Shown here: positions 26,118 through 36,600 of the stretch, piece by piece | Layout: every line of letters begins with the position of its first letter | Numbering within the stretch: the first letter of the stretch is position 1 | Assembly: GCA_030706385.1 (NCBI GenBank) | Contig: JAUZOQ010000020.1 | Location: 1 to 43,546, forward strand | Direction: 5' to 3' | DNA from: Bacteroidota bacterium | GTDB lineage: Bacteria > Bacteroidota > Ignavibacteria > Palsa-1295 | DNA length: 43,546 nt | Position numbers and translations under genes: made by a program | Notes under the pieces: model-generated | Database searches by the model: none | What the model was told of the DNA's origin: nothing | The model's input: the letters and a program-made list of their open reading frames with translations, nothing else

Positions 26118-27380
26118 TTGAATACACCTTCAAATATTCCGTTTTCCGAATACGATCTTGCCAATGGCTTGCATGTTATTCTCTCCCCTTCAGCTCTGCA
26201 GCCCATTGTTTCCGTGAACTTATGGTATCACGTCGGCTCGAAAGATGAAGATCCGTCGAGAACAGGATTCGCCCACCTGTTTGAACACCTGATGTTCGAA
26301 GGATCGGCGAACGTGAAGAAGACCGAGCATTTCAAGTATATTCAAAATGCCGGCGGAACACTGAACGCAACGACGAGCTTCGATCGTACGAATTACTTTG
26401 AGACACTTCCTTCGAATCAGTTAGAACTTGCACTCTGGCTGGAATCGGACCGGATGAACGCTCTTGATGTCAGTCGTGAAAATTTTGAGAATCAGCGAGC
26501 AGTTGTAAAAGAAGAACGACGCCAACGCTACGACAATCAGCCATACGGCAGAACCTTCGAAACGATTCTCCATCACCTGTTTCCTACGAGCGGTTATCAT
26601 TGGGCTACGATAGGATCGATGAAGCACCTTGATGAAACCACGATCGAAGAAGTTCAAACCTTCCATAAGAAATGGTATCTGCCCAACAATGCATCGCTGG
26701 CAATTTCCGGAAATTTTGATACTGACTCTGCCAAGGAATTGATCGAAAAATATTTCGGTGATATTCCCAGAGGTGCAGCCCCGGCTCGGCCGGCGCAACC
26801 CATTACTCGAATCTCCGGCAAGACTAATGTCATCTTGGAGGATGCAGTATCCCTGCCATCGGTTGCTATTGCATTCCAAGGATCAGCTATCTATTCAAAA
26901 GATGATTACGCAATTGATATACTGTCCGATTGTCTTACACATGGTAAGAGCAGCAGACTCCACAAAAGTCTTGTCTATGAACAACAAGTAGCCAAGAGCG
27001 CCTCTGCATATAACCTGTCACTGGAAAAGAGCGGGCTTTTATTCATTAGTTGTGTTGCTCAGTCAGGCGTTTCACCGCAAAACCTTGAATCTGCGATCTG
27101 GAGGGAATTAGGAAGAATTGCTTCTGAGGGAATTACAGATATTGAGCTTGAAAAAGCCAAGAACCATAACATCACCAGTCGGGCGAAAAGAATGCAGCAG
27201 CTCTCGAGCCGGGCAGATTCCCTCCAGCAGGCCTATACCTATACCGGACGGACTGAGACTGCCAATGAGGAACTTGAGATGCTATTAGCAGTCAAAAGGG
27301 GCGATATTGCCTCAATTGCCGCACATATCATGAAATCAGAGGAAGCCGTTGTTCTCCATACTGTGCCAAAACCGTCATAA
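26118..27380 (+). CDS. M16 family zinc metallopeptidase
   Basis: A 420-residue pitrilysin-type peptidase. The inverted zinc motif HxxEH is clear (H53-L-F-E56-H57 in HLFEHLMFEGS), with the third zinc ligand expected at E132 or E133 in VVKEERRQRYDN. The second half is the inactive M16 C-domain (PSVAIAFQGSA, HGKSSRLHKSLVYEQQ). This is a single-repeat ~45-kDa form, like mitochondrial processing peptidase subunits and bacterial PqqL/YmxG relatives, and usually acts as a dimer. The frame is open further upstream inside the SurA-like gene; I took TTG at 26118 because it follows that stop by one base and gives MNTPSNIPFSEYDLANGLHV, a normal M16 opening. No obvious signal peptide with this start. Confidence 0.92.
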   Translation: MNTPSNIPFSEYDLANGLHVILSPSALQPIVSVNLWYHVGSKDEDPSRTGFAHLFEHLMFEGSANVKKTEHFKYIQNAGGTLNATTSFDRTNYFETLPSNQLELALWLESDRMNALDVSRENFENQRAVVKEERRQRYDNQPYGRTFETILHHLFPTSGYHWATIGSMKHLDETTIEEVQTFHKKWYLPNNASLAISGNFDTDSAKELIEKYFGDIPRGAAPARPAQPITRISGKTNVILEDAVSLPSVAIAFQGSAIYSKDDYAIDILSDCLTHGKSSRLHKSLVYEQQVAKSASAYNLSLEKSGLLFISCVAQSGVSPQNLESAIWRELGRIASEGITDIELEKAKNHNITSRAKRMQQLSSRADSLQQAYTYTGRTETANEELEMLLAVKRGDIASIAAHIMKSEEAVVLHTVPKPS

Positions 27381-27630
27381 CCCGGAGTTCAGATCGGTAC
27401 CAAATAGCCGGATAATCAGGCGGAACTATGGAATCATTCGCCCGTCAATCTGTTATACTTAAGGCAAATAACGGTTTCGCATTTGTACTGTGTTTCTTTG
27501 AGAATTGACTTCTGCGTGTCGGTCCGATGTGTTCCCCACCTCGAATCCCATCTGCTGTAAGACTTTCGATCTGATAATCATCTCTACGAACGTAACCACT
27601 TTTTCGTATTTCGTATTTCTTTAGTTTCTA

Positions 27631-27993
27631 ATGATGAAAATCTATATCGGGGGACTTCCCTATCAAACAAGTGAAGAGCAGCTTGCTCAGATCTTTTCAC
27701 CTTATGGTGAAGTAACAAGTGCAAAGATCATCTCAGATCGCGAGACCGGCCGTTCAAAGGGCTTCGGATTCGTCGAAATGACCGATGGTGAAGCAGCAAA
27801 AAAGGCGATTGCCGAATTGAACGAAGCAGAGTTGGGTGGTCGTACGATCACCGTTAACGAAGCTCGTCCGATGGAACAGCGCTCAGGCGGCGGCGGCGGT
27901 GGTCGTGGCGGCTATGGCGGCGGCGGCGGACGTAGCGGTGGCGGCGGTGGTCGCGGTGGCTACAGCGGCGGCGGCGGTGGCGGTCGTTGGTAA
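27631..27993 (+). CDS. glycine-rich RRM RNA-binding protein
   Basis: A 120-residue protein with one RNA-recognition motif (residues about 2-80: RNP2 KIYIGGLP, RNP1 KGFGFVEM) and a glycine-rich tail (about 93-120, GGGGRGGYGG repeats). It resembles the cyanobacterial and Bacteroidota Rbp proteins, single-stranded RNA binders often linked to cold response. ATG at 27631 is followed directly by ATG 27634, either of which could be used. It stands alone, with a 250-base upstream region containing the pyrimidine-rich TTTCGTATTTCGTATTTC just before the start, and ends 23 bases before a strong hairpin terminator shared with the convergent glycosidase gene. Confidence 0.95.
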   Translation: MMKIYIGGLPYQTSEEQLAQIFSPYGEVTSAKIISDRETGRSKGFGFVEMTDGEAAKKAIAELNEAELGGRTITVNEARPMEQRSGGGGGGRGGYGGGGGRSGGGGGRGGYSGGGGGGRW

Positions 27994-28016
27994 ATTATTC
28001 AATTTTTGAATAAGCA

Positions 28017-28050
28017 AAAATGCGGCTCGTCTTTTGGCGAGCCGCATTTT
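28017..28050. terminator. bidirectional intrinsic terminator between convergent genes
   Basis: A perfect 13-bp stem, AAAATGCGGCTCG (28017-28029) with CGAGCCGCATTTT (28038-28050), 8-base loop, with T-rich sequence on both exits. It serves the RRM gene from the left; the TAG stop of the GH20-like gene (28051-28053) abuts it from the right. Confidence 0.92.
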
Positions 28051-30780
28051 CTATTTTAGGATCGTAATCGGTAACGTACCGATGCCTTCAGAGCACCGAA
28101 GCTCGAATATGTACGAACCGGACGGTATGTCAGTAACCTCTAACCTCACCTGACTTGATCCCGCGCTAAGATACTCAGAAGGAAGAGACTTCACCTCCCT
28201 GCCTAACACATCCAATATCCGAAGTTCAACATGCTCAGCCTGAAGAAGGGTGATCTGAATGCTTGTCTCGTCACGAAATGGGTTGGGATAATTTGACAGG
28301 GCAAGCGCCATTCCCTCATTTCCGACTCTCACCTTCTCCTTTGCTGCAGGCATCACGATATAAGTGGGTAGGACTCGTGTCAAGCCTTGCGAATTCGTTG
28401 CAACGAGATCGTATCGGAATCCATTTTGATAAGCGTTAGGAATAGTAGAGGAATAAAGGCTGCCTGCCTGATTTGAGAGTGTATAACTATTGATTAGTTT
28501 TCCGTTCGAATCTACAATATTCATTTTGACCGATGTGATCACATCGGATTTGTCGAAGGGATCGGCAATGACAATCGCCTTCACCTGGAAACTCACCATG
28601 CCGAGAACCGATGTGTCCAAGGGTGTATGCTGAATGTTTGGACCGGCTCCCCACGCGTAGTACGCAAAGGGACGGAGAAAGTTGTAATCGTTGGCCCAGG
28701 TAGTATACATCATTCCGCGAACATTCGAAATACCTTCTTGGGCAATCCGCCAGGCCCTTATTGTCGAAGTGTTTCCGACATCATAATACGGAGAGGTGAT
28801 CTGACTGAATCCCTTCTTCTCGAAGAACTTGAGAGAGGCTTTGGAATTGCCACCGTTCCAATTCACTATAGTGATATCTTTAGGAATATTATTCCAATCT
28901 CCTGTCAGATCTCCATTCACAATATAATAGTTGTCTACCGCATTATGTAACGAATCCACCATGTCGCTCCACATTAAGACCTCAGCTGCCGGACTTTCAG
29001 AACGAATCAGATCGTGACAACGAGTCATATTCTCCGAGAGCAGACTTGCCGGCGACTCATGGCGGTCCACGCAGATCTTGTCATGATTCAAATTCCTGAT
29101 CTCGTCATGCCCCATAAAAAATCGTGCAGGGTGGTAGAGGTTGTTAACGCGGTGTACCTGATCGCTCAAGATCGAATACAAGGTATCTTCAGATAGACAT
29201 GCCACGACACTGCCATTGCCCGAATTATCACTGACGGAAGCGAACGGATGATAGTAGTGGATCTCGATAGTATCACCATTGTGTATGGCACCACCTGGTA
29301 ACCTGCTAAATGTTGGAGGGCTGTGGTACGGGAAGTAGCTATCCTTATGAGCATCGACCCACGGATCGATAATCGTAGCGAAGTCGACTCCTTCAACAAA
29401 GGCGGCACCGGAATTTTTATTCCTAACCGAGATTGGACAGCCTCCTCGTCGAATCACACTTGAAAGCCCGGCTTCGCGAATAGAGAAGTCGTCGAACCAA
29501 ACCGTACCGGACTGACCTCCCCAGACGCCAATGTACAGTCTGACTGATGTATTACCAAGGGTATTGAAATTTACTTCAACCCTTGTCCAACCTGCTGTTG
29601 ACGGGATATCGAGAGCCGTAAATGTCAGCGATTGTCCCGTGCTTCCACCTAAAGCAAGCATTTGAAGATAACCACCCTGCAAGCTTTCTGTCTTTATCCA
29701 TGCGGACATGGAATAGTACTTATCGGAATCGCAGTTCACAAGTGTAGAGAAGCGACAATTGCCCGATGGATTTCCCTGTGTAAAATTCGTACATCGAGCG
29801 CTTGCCGATCCTCCGTGAAAAATTGATTTATCCTGAAAGGTACTGACTCCTGGCCCGTCGTAGAAATTCCATCCGGTAAATTGACCATTCGTACCGATGC
29901 TTTCGAATCCTCCGTTTGCTATTACGACCCGCGCATCCGGGATAAGCCTGCCGGTATCTGCCTCCATAACATACGTGGCTCTTGCGGGCAAGCCTTCGGC
30001 AAGATTCGGATCATTGTAGAGTATGCCGCTGGACCAGCCTAGACCGACGACTCCGGGGATGACTTCGATATTCTCCTTGCCAAGATGGACCTTGAGGGAA
30101 TCGACATTCTGAAAATAATTCGATCCCATCAGTTGAAGGATCGAATATTTAAAATCGTTTTGCTGAATGCCATTGAGTTTGTAAAGCGCCATTGTATCGG
30201 CAATCGCTTCAAGCGCTTTTACCTGTGAGGCTACCAATAGATTATGGCCGGAAAACACCCAACGTGCTTGGTAATCCGGATAATCCCATACATGTGCGCA
30301 TCCGATCGTGATGGTGGAGCCCGAACTGTTGAATAACTGATTGAGAGTCGTGACAGCGTTGAAGACGCCGACGGAATCCGAGCCGGCAACAATCAGCTCA
30401 CTAGGACCAATATCGAGAAGGTAGCCTTCTTCAGGGGGTATATTTTCCCCAGGTGGCATTGCTCCTTTCAAATGTGCCCTAAGAAGTGCGCTTGAATTCC
30501 AACGGCCAAGGACGATCGCCCCCGAGCCGGAGTAGTTTGCAATCGAGATAATTGAAAGCTTAAAACCTTCAAGATTATTTATGTCAGATTGCAGTGCTTC
30601 GATCGCCGCCGACTCCGCTGGAGTCGGAACATCGGGAATAACAAGCTTTGTAGTATCTGTGATTGTGAAAACTCCTACCTTATTCCAGGCAGCCTTAGGA
30701 TATGGATAGATCGAATTGACGTCATGTGCAAATGACGGCGCGGATAGTACGGCAAGAATCAACAAGACTAGTCTATTCAT
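28051..30780 (-). CDS. GH20-like hexosaminidase with inserted carbohydrate-binding module and T9SS tail
   Basis: A 909-residue secreted protein. Signal peptide 1-18 (cleavage after SFA). Residues about 20-165 are a GH20 N-terminal (domain 2-like) fold with EGYLLDIGPSELIVAGSDSVG. The TIM barrel begins at about 170 and shows the active-site Asp-Glu pair D559-E560 in FFMGHDEI and WSDM at 604-607. Between its parts lies an insertion of about 150 residues (284-437, NGGFE...WFDDFSIREAG) typical of a CBM4/9 jelly roll. The last 80 residues are a T9SS sorting domain (LSNYPNPF, IPSGSYIFELR). It probably removes terminal N-acetylhexosamine from glycans at the cell surface; substrate is unknown. AGGAG lies close upstream of the ATG. 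It is the last of three consecutive secreted-protein genes. Confidence 0.8.
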   Translation of the reverse strand: MNRLVLLILAVLSAPSFAHDVNSIYPYPKAAWNKVGVFTITDTTKLVIPDVPTPAESAAIEALQSDINNLEGFKLSIISIANYSGSGAIVLGRWNSSALLRAHLKGAMPPGENIPPEEGYLLDIGPSELIVAGSDSVGVFNAVTTLNQLFNSSGSTITIGCAHVWDYPDYQARWVFSGHNLLVASQVKALEAIADTMALYKLNGIQQNDFKYSILQLMGSNYFQNVDSLKVHLGKENIEVIPGVVGLGWSSGILYNDPNLAEGLPARATYVMEADTGRLIPDARVVIANGGFESIGTNGQFTGWNFYDGPGVSTFQDKSIFHGGSASARCTNFTQGNPSGNCRFSTLVNCDSDKYYSMSAWIKTESLQGGYLQMLALGGSTGQSLTFTALDIPSTAGWTRVEVNFNTLGNTSVRLYIGVWGGQSGTVWFDDFSIREAGLSSVIRRGGCPISVRNKNSGAAFVEGVDFATIIDPWVDAHKDSYFPYHSPPTFSRLPGGAIHNGDTIEIHYYHPFASVSDNSGNGSVVACLSEDTLYSILSDQVHRVNNLYHPARFFMGHDEIRNLNHDKICVDRHESPASLLSENMTRCHDLIRSESPAAEVLMWSDMVDSLHNAVDNYYIVNGDLTGDWNNIPKDITIVNWNGGNSKASLKFFEKKGFSQITSPYYDVGNTSTIRAWRIAQEGISNVRGMMYTTWANDYNFLRPFAYYAWGAGPNIQHTPLDTSVLGMVSFQVKAIVIADPFDKSDVITSVKMNIVDSNGKLINSYTLSNQAGSLYSSTIPNAYQNGFRYDLVATNSQGLTRVLPTYIVMPAAKEKVRVGNEGMALALSNYPNPFRDETSIQITLLQAEHVELRILDVLGREVKSLPSEYLSAGSSQVRLEVTDIPSGSYIFELRCSEGIGTLPITILK

Positions 30781-30822
30781 AGTGATCTCCTAAAACGGCG
30801 CACCCCCAAAATTGCAAAACCG

Positions 30823-33576
30823 CTATCGCAGGATTCGAAGTGCGCTTGTGAGAATTCCTTCTCGCGAATGCAAACGACAATAGTATGTTCCGGATGGCAA
30901 CATACTGGCATCCCAGAGAATGCTGTGCTTGCCTGAGCCATACCAGCCTTGGGCAATAGTGGCAACTTCCTGACCCAGCACTGAGTAGATACTCAAAGTA
31001 ATCTCTCCGGAGCGTGCAAGATCGAAACCGATAGAACTGAGTGATCCGGATGGATTCGGATGAATGGATATAGGCGATACTTGTCGCATGGACTTTTCGC
31101 TTACACTCGATGCCGCCGCCGTTGTAAATTTCCAGACTCCGGAAAATGCAGAAGCCCCGCTCTCGTCAATGGCCTGAACTCGCCAATAAAATGTCGTATT
31201 GCTCTTATTGCTTTCAAAGATATACGAGGTATCGGTAAGCTCAGGAGAAGTAAATACGATATCTGTAAAATCTTCCTTGGAAGAGATCGTAACGATATAT
31301 TTCTTCGCATTCGCAGCGCTATGCCAAAGCAGACTTACGCTGAGTGTAATGTTTGTAGAATCGGTCGGCGGTGCAATTAAATCCACCGATAGAGGTGCAT
31401 GTGAACTCTTCCAAAATTTCAGTATTGCCCTCAATGCCTCAGGTTTGTTTTGCGGCGGAGGGTCGACATGGAGAAGCGCTTCATCGTTCGTTCCGTGACA
31501 GGATGCACAGACCCTTATCTCGCCAGGTTGTGTCGTTACCCAATACCTCTCTCGGACGACAGGAATAAAAGTGCTATCGGTCAGCTCCCATGTTATTGCT
31601 CTGCGAGTAGGAACGAACGCCGCGAATGAGCCATCAGGGGCGATCCTAACGCTATTTTGCTTCTCGCCTGCTAGAGGCGGATTAAAGGTCACGGCAGTAT
31701 CATGCATGAATTCCGCCAGGACGCGACGTCCGGGAATCGGAGTTGGGTTTCCCAACGTCATGCCGCGCAGCTGATCGGCCTGATACAATTCTATGTGGGC
31801 AACATCATAGATCTTTCCGTGTGCATTCGCACTTTCCGTTTCGGAATTATGCACCTTCAGAAAGTATGGCTGTTGATGATCGGAGTTATCGCGGTGCGTG
31901 ATATTCCGCGAGACCAGCATGGCAAGATCATTCTGTTTCAAATAATTTCGAAAGATAAGTTCGTCAACACCTTCTTCAACGAAAACCTGATGCTCCGGCT
32001 GAGCAAGGGTTGAAGAGCGCTTTTGGGGGATCTGACGAGGTCTAACTTCAACAGGATCCAACTCCCATAACGCGCCACTGTAGGTGACAAGAGTATCCGG
32101 ATCCCAATAGCTCACGGTTTTGGATATTCCCGGAGTGATTGCTGAATCTGCTACCCACATCGCACCGGCTTTCTTCATCGTCTTAATTCGGAAATCGTAT
32201 CGAGAAATCGGATGCGATTGCGATCCAATGTTACGATCTCCATGCGTCTCCGGAGCATGAACAGCAAGAAGTTTTCCGTTTGAGAGCGGCAGTGGATTCC
32301 GGTAATGTCCGGAGCTGTTCGGATCTGGCGGAGTTCCTTCGGAGGGAGCTGTCACAGTTGACTTATCGGTAATATAGCTGAATGCCATCTTACTCGGATC
32401 AAGCCGAGGACTCGCAGTTAAGGTTACCAATTGGGCTGATGAGTGCTGATCGAATCCCAAGAAATTTACACCATAGTACGTACCAGGATTTGTCGGATCC
32501 TCGCTTAGTTGTATCAAATTTTGCAGCAGTGTTGAGTCATTTAATCTTCCCGACGTTTGATAATTGAAATCGGTTACATTCGGATCGTCATTGATCGAAG
32601 CCTTGAAAGCTGGCAACAGATCATGCCGGCCTGCGTGATTCAACGTTTCCTCCGAAGTGCCGTCTTCATTGATCTGCCACGGAAAGAATTGATTGAAGAT
32701 GAGACCGTTCAGATTTGTCCCTTTCAGTAAGTCACGGCGAGTGGGCTCCGGTTCGGGGTAGATTTCATCGCGGCTATTTGTGACTACTGCCGACGCGGAT
32801 TCATCGGAATAATTGAACGTCCCATAGTTTGTCAATCCTACAGCATCCTTATCGGCGTTAGGATCGCGCTGCAAATGATCCCATCGGGTGAAGACAATTC
32901 TTCCGTAGCTATCGATCAGCGGGTCGAACGCACCACTCGGACTCACGTTAAGCTGGAAGAGATCGCCTGTTGAAGGATCTAGGCTCCAAAGACCTGTCGT
33001 TGCAGAAAAACCGAATCGCTCGTCAAGAAGTGGGTAGAGATGTGGCTCCCCATTGCGGGGACGATCGGAGGTAAAAATAATTCGATCATCGGTTCCATAG
33101 ATCGGACTGACGTTATTATACTCCGAAGGTTGGTTCGGCACCTTCGTAATTACGGGAGTCTCGTGCTCGCCGATACTGGTCACTTCATAGATCTGCCAAC
33201 GGTATTGCAGCTGCTGGCCTTGTGTTTCCGGAGCACCGACCACCATACTGAATAATGCCTTTGCACCGCTCCAATGAATACTTGGCTGCCGAACGCCAAT
33301 CGACTTCGCTCCCTGAAAACCGCTGACTCCGAATCCTGCACTTTCCGTGAGATTTTTTAGGACTCCATCGGGATAGAGGATATAGAGATCACTTCCCCGC
33401 CCTGCAAATTTTGGATCGGCAAGATGATTCGAAAATGTTGCCGTGATCGTGGAAGAATCTACCGGAATCGGTACCTGAGCTACGAACATGATCGGATTGG
33501 GCAGAACAACGCTCTGGGCACGAGAGATGCCAAAGGCTATCAGGATGACAACGAATGCCTGGATGATGGTCTTCAT
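30823..33576 (-). CDS. secreted PD40 / hydrazine-synthase-alpha-like protein with one CxxCH motif, fibronectin III domain and T9SS tail
   Basis: A 917-residue protein from ATG 33576 (a TTG/ATG 15 bases upstream is less likely). Signal peptide ends near SRAQS. Residues about 45-480 contain beta-propeller-like strands of the PD40/TolB type (DRIIFTSDRPRNGEPHLYPLL, GRIVFTRWDHLQRDP). A later domain carries APDGSFAAFVPTRRAITWEL and a single c-type haem motif, VCASCHG (C690-C693-H694 counted from this start). The arrangement matches secreted proteins annotated by similarity to the middle domain of hydrazine synthase alpha; this does not imply anammox, as no other hydrazine genes are here. A fibronectin III domain (about 735-820) and a T9SS sorting tail (IHPNPS, LPSGTYYCRL) follow. 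Electron transfer or oxidase role is inferred only. Confidence 0.8.
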   Translation of the reverse strand: MKTIIQAFVVILIAFGISRAQSVVLPNPIMFVAQVPIPVDSSTITATFSNHLADPKFAGRGSDLYILYPDGVLKNLTESAGFGVSGFQGAKSIGVRQPSIHWSGAKALFSMVVGAPETQGQQLQYRWQIYEVTSIGEHETPVITKVPNQPSEYNNVSPIYGTDDRIIFTSDRPRNGEPHLYPLLDERFGFSATTGLWSLDPSTGDLFQLNVSPSGAFDPLIDSYGRIVFTRWDHLQRDPNADKDAVGLTNYGTFNYSDESASAVVTNSRDEIYPEPEPTRRDLLKGTNLNGLIFNQFFPWQINEDGTSEETLNHAGRHDLLPAFKASINDDPNVTDFNYQTSGRLNDSTLLQNLIQLSEDPTNPGTYYGVNFLGFDQHSSAQLVTLTASPRLDPSKMAFSYITDKSTVTAPSEGTPPDPNSSGHYRNPLPLSNGKLLAVHAPETHGDRNIGSQSHPISRYDFRIKTMKKAGAMWVADSAITPGISKTVSYWDPDTLVTYSGALWELDPVEVRPRQIPQKRSSTLAQPEHQVFVEEGVDELIFRNYLKQNDLAMLVSRNITHRDNSDHQQPYFLKVHNSETESANAHGKIYDVAHIELYQADQLRGMTLGNPTPIPGRRVLAEFMHDTAVTFNPPLAGEKQNSVRIAPDGSFAAFVPTRRAITWELTDSTFIPVVRERYWVTTQPGEIRVCASCHGTNDEALLHVDPPPQNKPEALRAILKFWKSSHAPLSVDLIAPPTDSTNITLSVSLLWHSAANAKKYIVTISSKEDFTDIVFTSPELTDTSYIFESNKSNTTFYWRVQAIDESGASAFSGVWKFTTAAASSVSEKSMRQVSPISIHPNPSGSLSSIGFDLARSGEITLSIYSVLGQEVATIAQGWYGSGKHSILWDASMLPSGTYYCRLHSREGILTSALRILR

Positions 33577-33642
33577 TGCCAAAGATAACAAACTAAACCC
33601 AAAAATGTCACATCACAGCGGTTCGTTAGCCAAGATTAATCG

Positions 33643-36600
33643 TTAGTTCGCTATCTGGATCGCATGTGAAACTGTTTTTCCATTGAATTGAAGGCGCAAG
33701 AAGTACGTCCCTGCCTGGAGGGCCGTGGCGTCAAGTTCGAATTGATTGTTTCCGGCATTCAGAAATCCTAATCGAATACTCTGAACTTCCCTTCCCAGAA
33801 GATCAAAAATCTTCATGCTCGCAGAGCCGGATTCACTCATGGAACAATTGACTATTGTTTTCGTGGAAAACGGATTTGGAAAATTGGAAATTGTTAAGCC
33901 AGCCTCCCGTGATCGATCACTCACACCACCGGTTAAAAGAAATGCCACCAACCGAGTTTCCGAAAAGGGGCTGCTGCCTCCATCTCCGAATGCTTCAACA
34001 TGCCAAAAATATGATCCGTTAGGAAGTATCGGAGAAAGACTGTAGACAGTATCCGGAGACTTCTCCGAAGTAATTACAACATTCTGAAATTGGGTATCCT
34101 TCGCTATCGTAATTTGATAAGACGTTGCATGTAGTGAAGGATGCCACAAGAAGTTTGGTACATTATCTACATAAAAAGCACCGTCGAGTGGCGATATGAG
34201 TATGGGCGAATCAGGCGCTGGTGTCGGCAAGTCAGTCGTCATAAAATTCCAGGAGCTCGACCATGGACCCGACCCTGCATCGTTAGATGCCGCAACCCGC
34301 CAATAATAGGCCTTACTATTTTGAAGTCCACTAACTACTAAACTCGTCGCCTTGATACCAATACTATCCAAGATAATCCCACTGAAATCCTGGCTCATCG
34401 AAACCTGGACTTCATACGAAGTCGCAGAGGCAACGGCTTGCCATGTAAGCGTAGGATTTGCGGATTGACCGGTGGACTGATCGGCCGGAGATAGTAGTGT
34501 TACCACTCCCGGTTTCGCAATTGTCTGCTTCGTTGTTCCTACCCTCATTCCGTGCCCAAAACTCGATACCCAAACCTCCGTTGTATCATTCGGATTGAAA
34601 AATACTCTCATTGGCTGACGAAATGGGTATGAGGCGACCTGAGTAAAGGTTGGCATTGCATTTCTTGCATTCGTACTGTACCATAAGCCTTCAGTCTCAG
34701 AAGTGAAGTACATGATATTCGGATCGCTGGGCGAGAATGTACAAGATGTCGCACCATCGGGAAGAGTCTTCACTCGTGTCCAGGTAACTCCTGCATTCGA
34801 TGTTTTGTATAATCCGCCAAGTCCGTTTGCAGCGCCTCCCCAACCACTGAATACGCCGGCATACCATGTGTTCTCCGAAGCATCGTAAGGATCGACAACG
34901 ACATCCCGTGTCCAGTATTTCATGCCAGCGTCCGTGCGATCCTGCCAGGACGTTCCGCCGTCAGTGCTGAGAAACACTCCGGAGCTAGCAGTGAAATTCG
35001 ACGTGCGATGGCCGGAAAAGGAAGCAAGTAAATTTCCATTCTTTAGGACTCGAATATCGAGCGGATGCCCTTCAGTTCTCGGAGGATTCGTAAGCTTCGA
35101 CCATGTCGATCCGCTGCCTTGATCGGCATTATGCGTCACATAAATTCCTCCGGACGTACTATTGATAACACTTGCATATAGAGTCTTTGAATCTTTCGGA
35201 TCAGAAGCAAGCCAGATCACCGGATGCCCGAAATCATGTTCAACTTGCCACGATGCACCGTTGTCTGTAGAAAACAAGACTTTACCCTTCCCTCCGTCAA
35301 TGCGGGCATCGGTCAAAGTGGTAGACTGATACATATCATGCACACTCGATGTTGCTCCGTAGACTCGTGCACCGACTTCAAGTACATAATACATTGTGTT
35401 GTCGTTATGCCCGGAGTAGTTAAATCCCCATCTAGCCCCTGCATCGGTAGACCTCGTGCCTTTAATATCCGAAAACGAGCTGAACATATTTGATTGATCA
35501 AGCCATGCAATTTGCCAGCATGTCGTATTCTCTAATCCGACGCTATGGTATGATCTTCCGGTCGGTGTGTTCGATCCCTTAGGATTCTGATCTGCTGCCT
35601 CCACATACGCTGCGTGCCAATCGGTGCCTCCGTTTGAAGTAACATGGGCGAATCCGAGATCAGTGATCACAGCATAGTTCGGATCACCGGGAGCGACGGA
35701 AAACCCCAAAGCATATTCGCCATAACTCCATGCCCTATCACCGCTGGCACCGCTCCAGCCTGTATAGATATTCTGATTATTTGATGTTTGAAAAACACTA
35801 GTCCACGAGGCGCCGCCATTTGTTGTTTTGTAGACGGTCGGTGCACTATTAGTACTCCCGCCGGCAACATAGGCGATGTCAATATTCGTCGGTGACATTG
35901 CCGTAAAGAAAGGAAGTGCCGATGCATCGATCCCACTCTTAGCAACCTGCCAACTTCCTGAACCCCAATCCATCTTGTAGACATTCTTATACGCATCTTT
36001 GTCCGAGCCTGTAATCCCTGCATAGACTTGCGATAATGTCACACAGAAGAATCGTGTCGTCGCCCCCTGCTTTGCACCCGCGAAGCTGACGATGTATTCA
36101 GAAGAAGGAATGCCTGTGAGATTTGCTTTCGTCAAAGTTACTCCCCCGTCCGTCGATGTAAGCACTCCGTCATTCGTGCCAAGGTAAATATTATCGCCAT
36201 CGAAAAATGCTCCGGCAAGGTGAATTCCCGCTCCATTATTGCTTGCCTGATACCGAGTAAAGAACTGATTACCTCCATCCGTCGATGTATAGATAATGCG
36301 GTAGTCGGACATGATAACATGCTGGCTATTATTCGGATCGGCAAAGAGTGAGAAGGCACTACCTGCCGTAGCATCATTCGGAAGCGGCTTCCACGTCGCA
36401 CCTGCATCGGTACTTTTTGAGGGGCGCTGAACATCATTCCCATCAATATTTGAGCCATCGATCGCATAGCGCACATTATTCTTGCAGAACTGTACCGGCG
36501 CCAATTTTTGGGACTGAATCTGCCGAAAGTCAAGGATGCCCCATGACGCCCCAAGATCGGTCGTATGGAATATCTCGCTCATGTCGCAACCGATGTAAAT

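Noticed and set aside
27880-27992. GGC/GGT-rich tandem repeat
   Set aside because: It is the coding sequence of the glycine-rich tail of the RRM protein, not an independent repeat or array.
30823-33576. Evidence for anammox (hydrazine) metabolism
   Set aside because: Only a distant domain resemblance and one haem motif are present. No hydrazine synthase beta/gamma or hydrazine dehydrogenase genes are in the window and the T9SS tail points to a different lineage.
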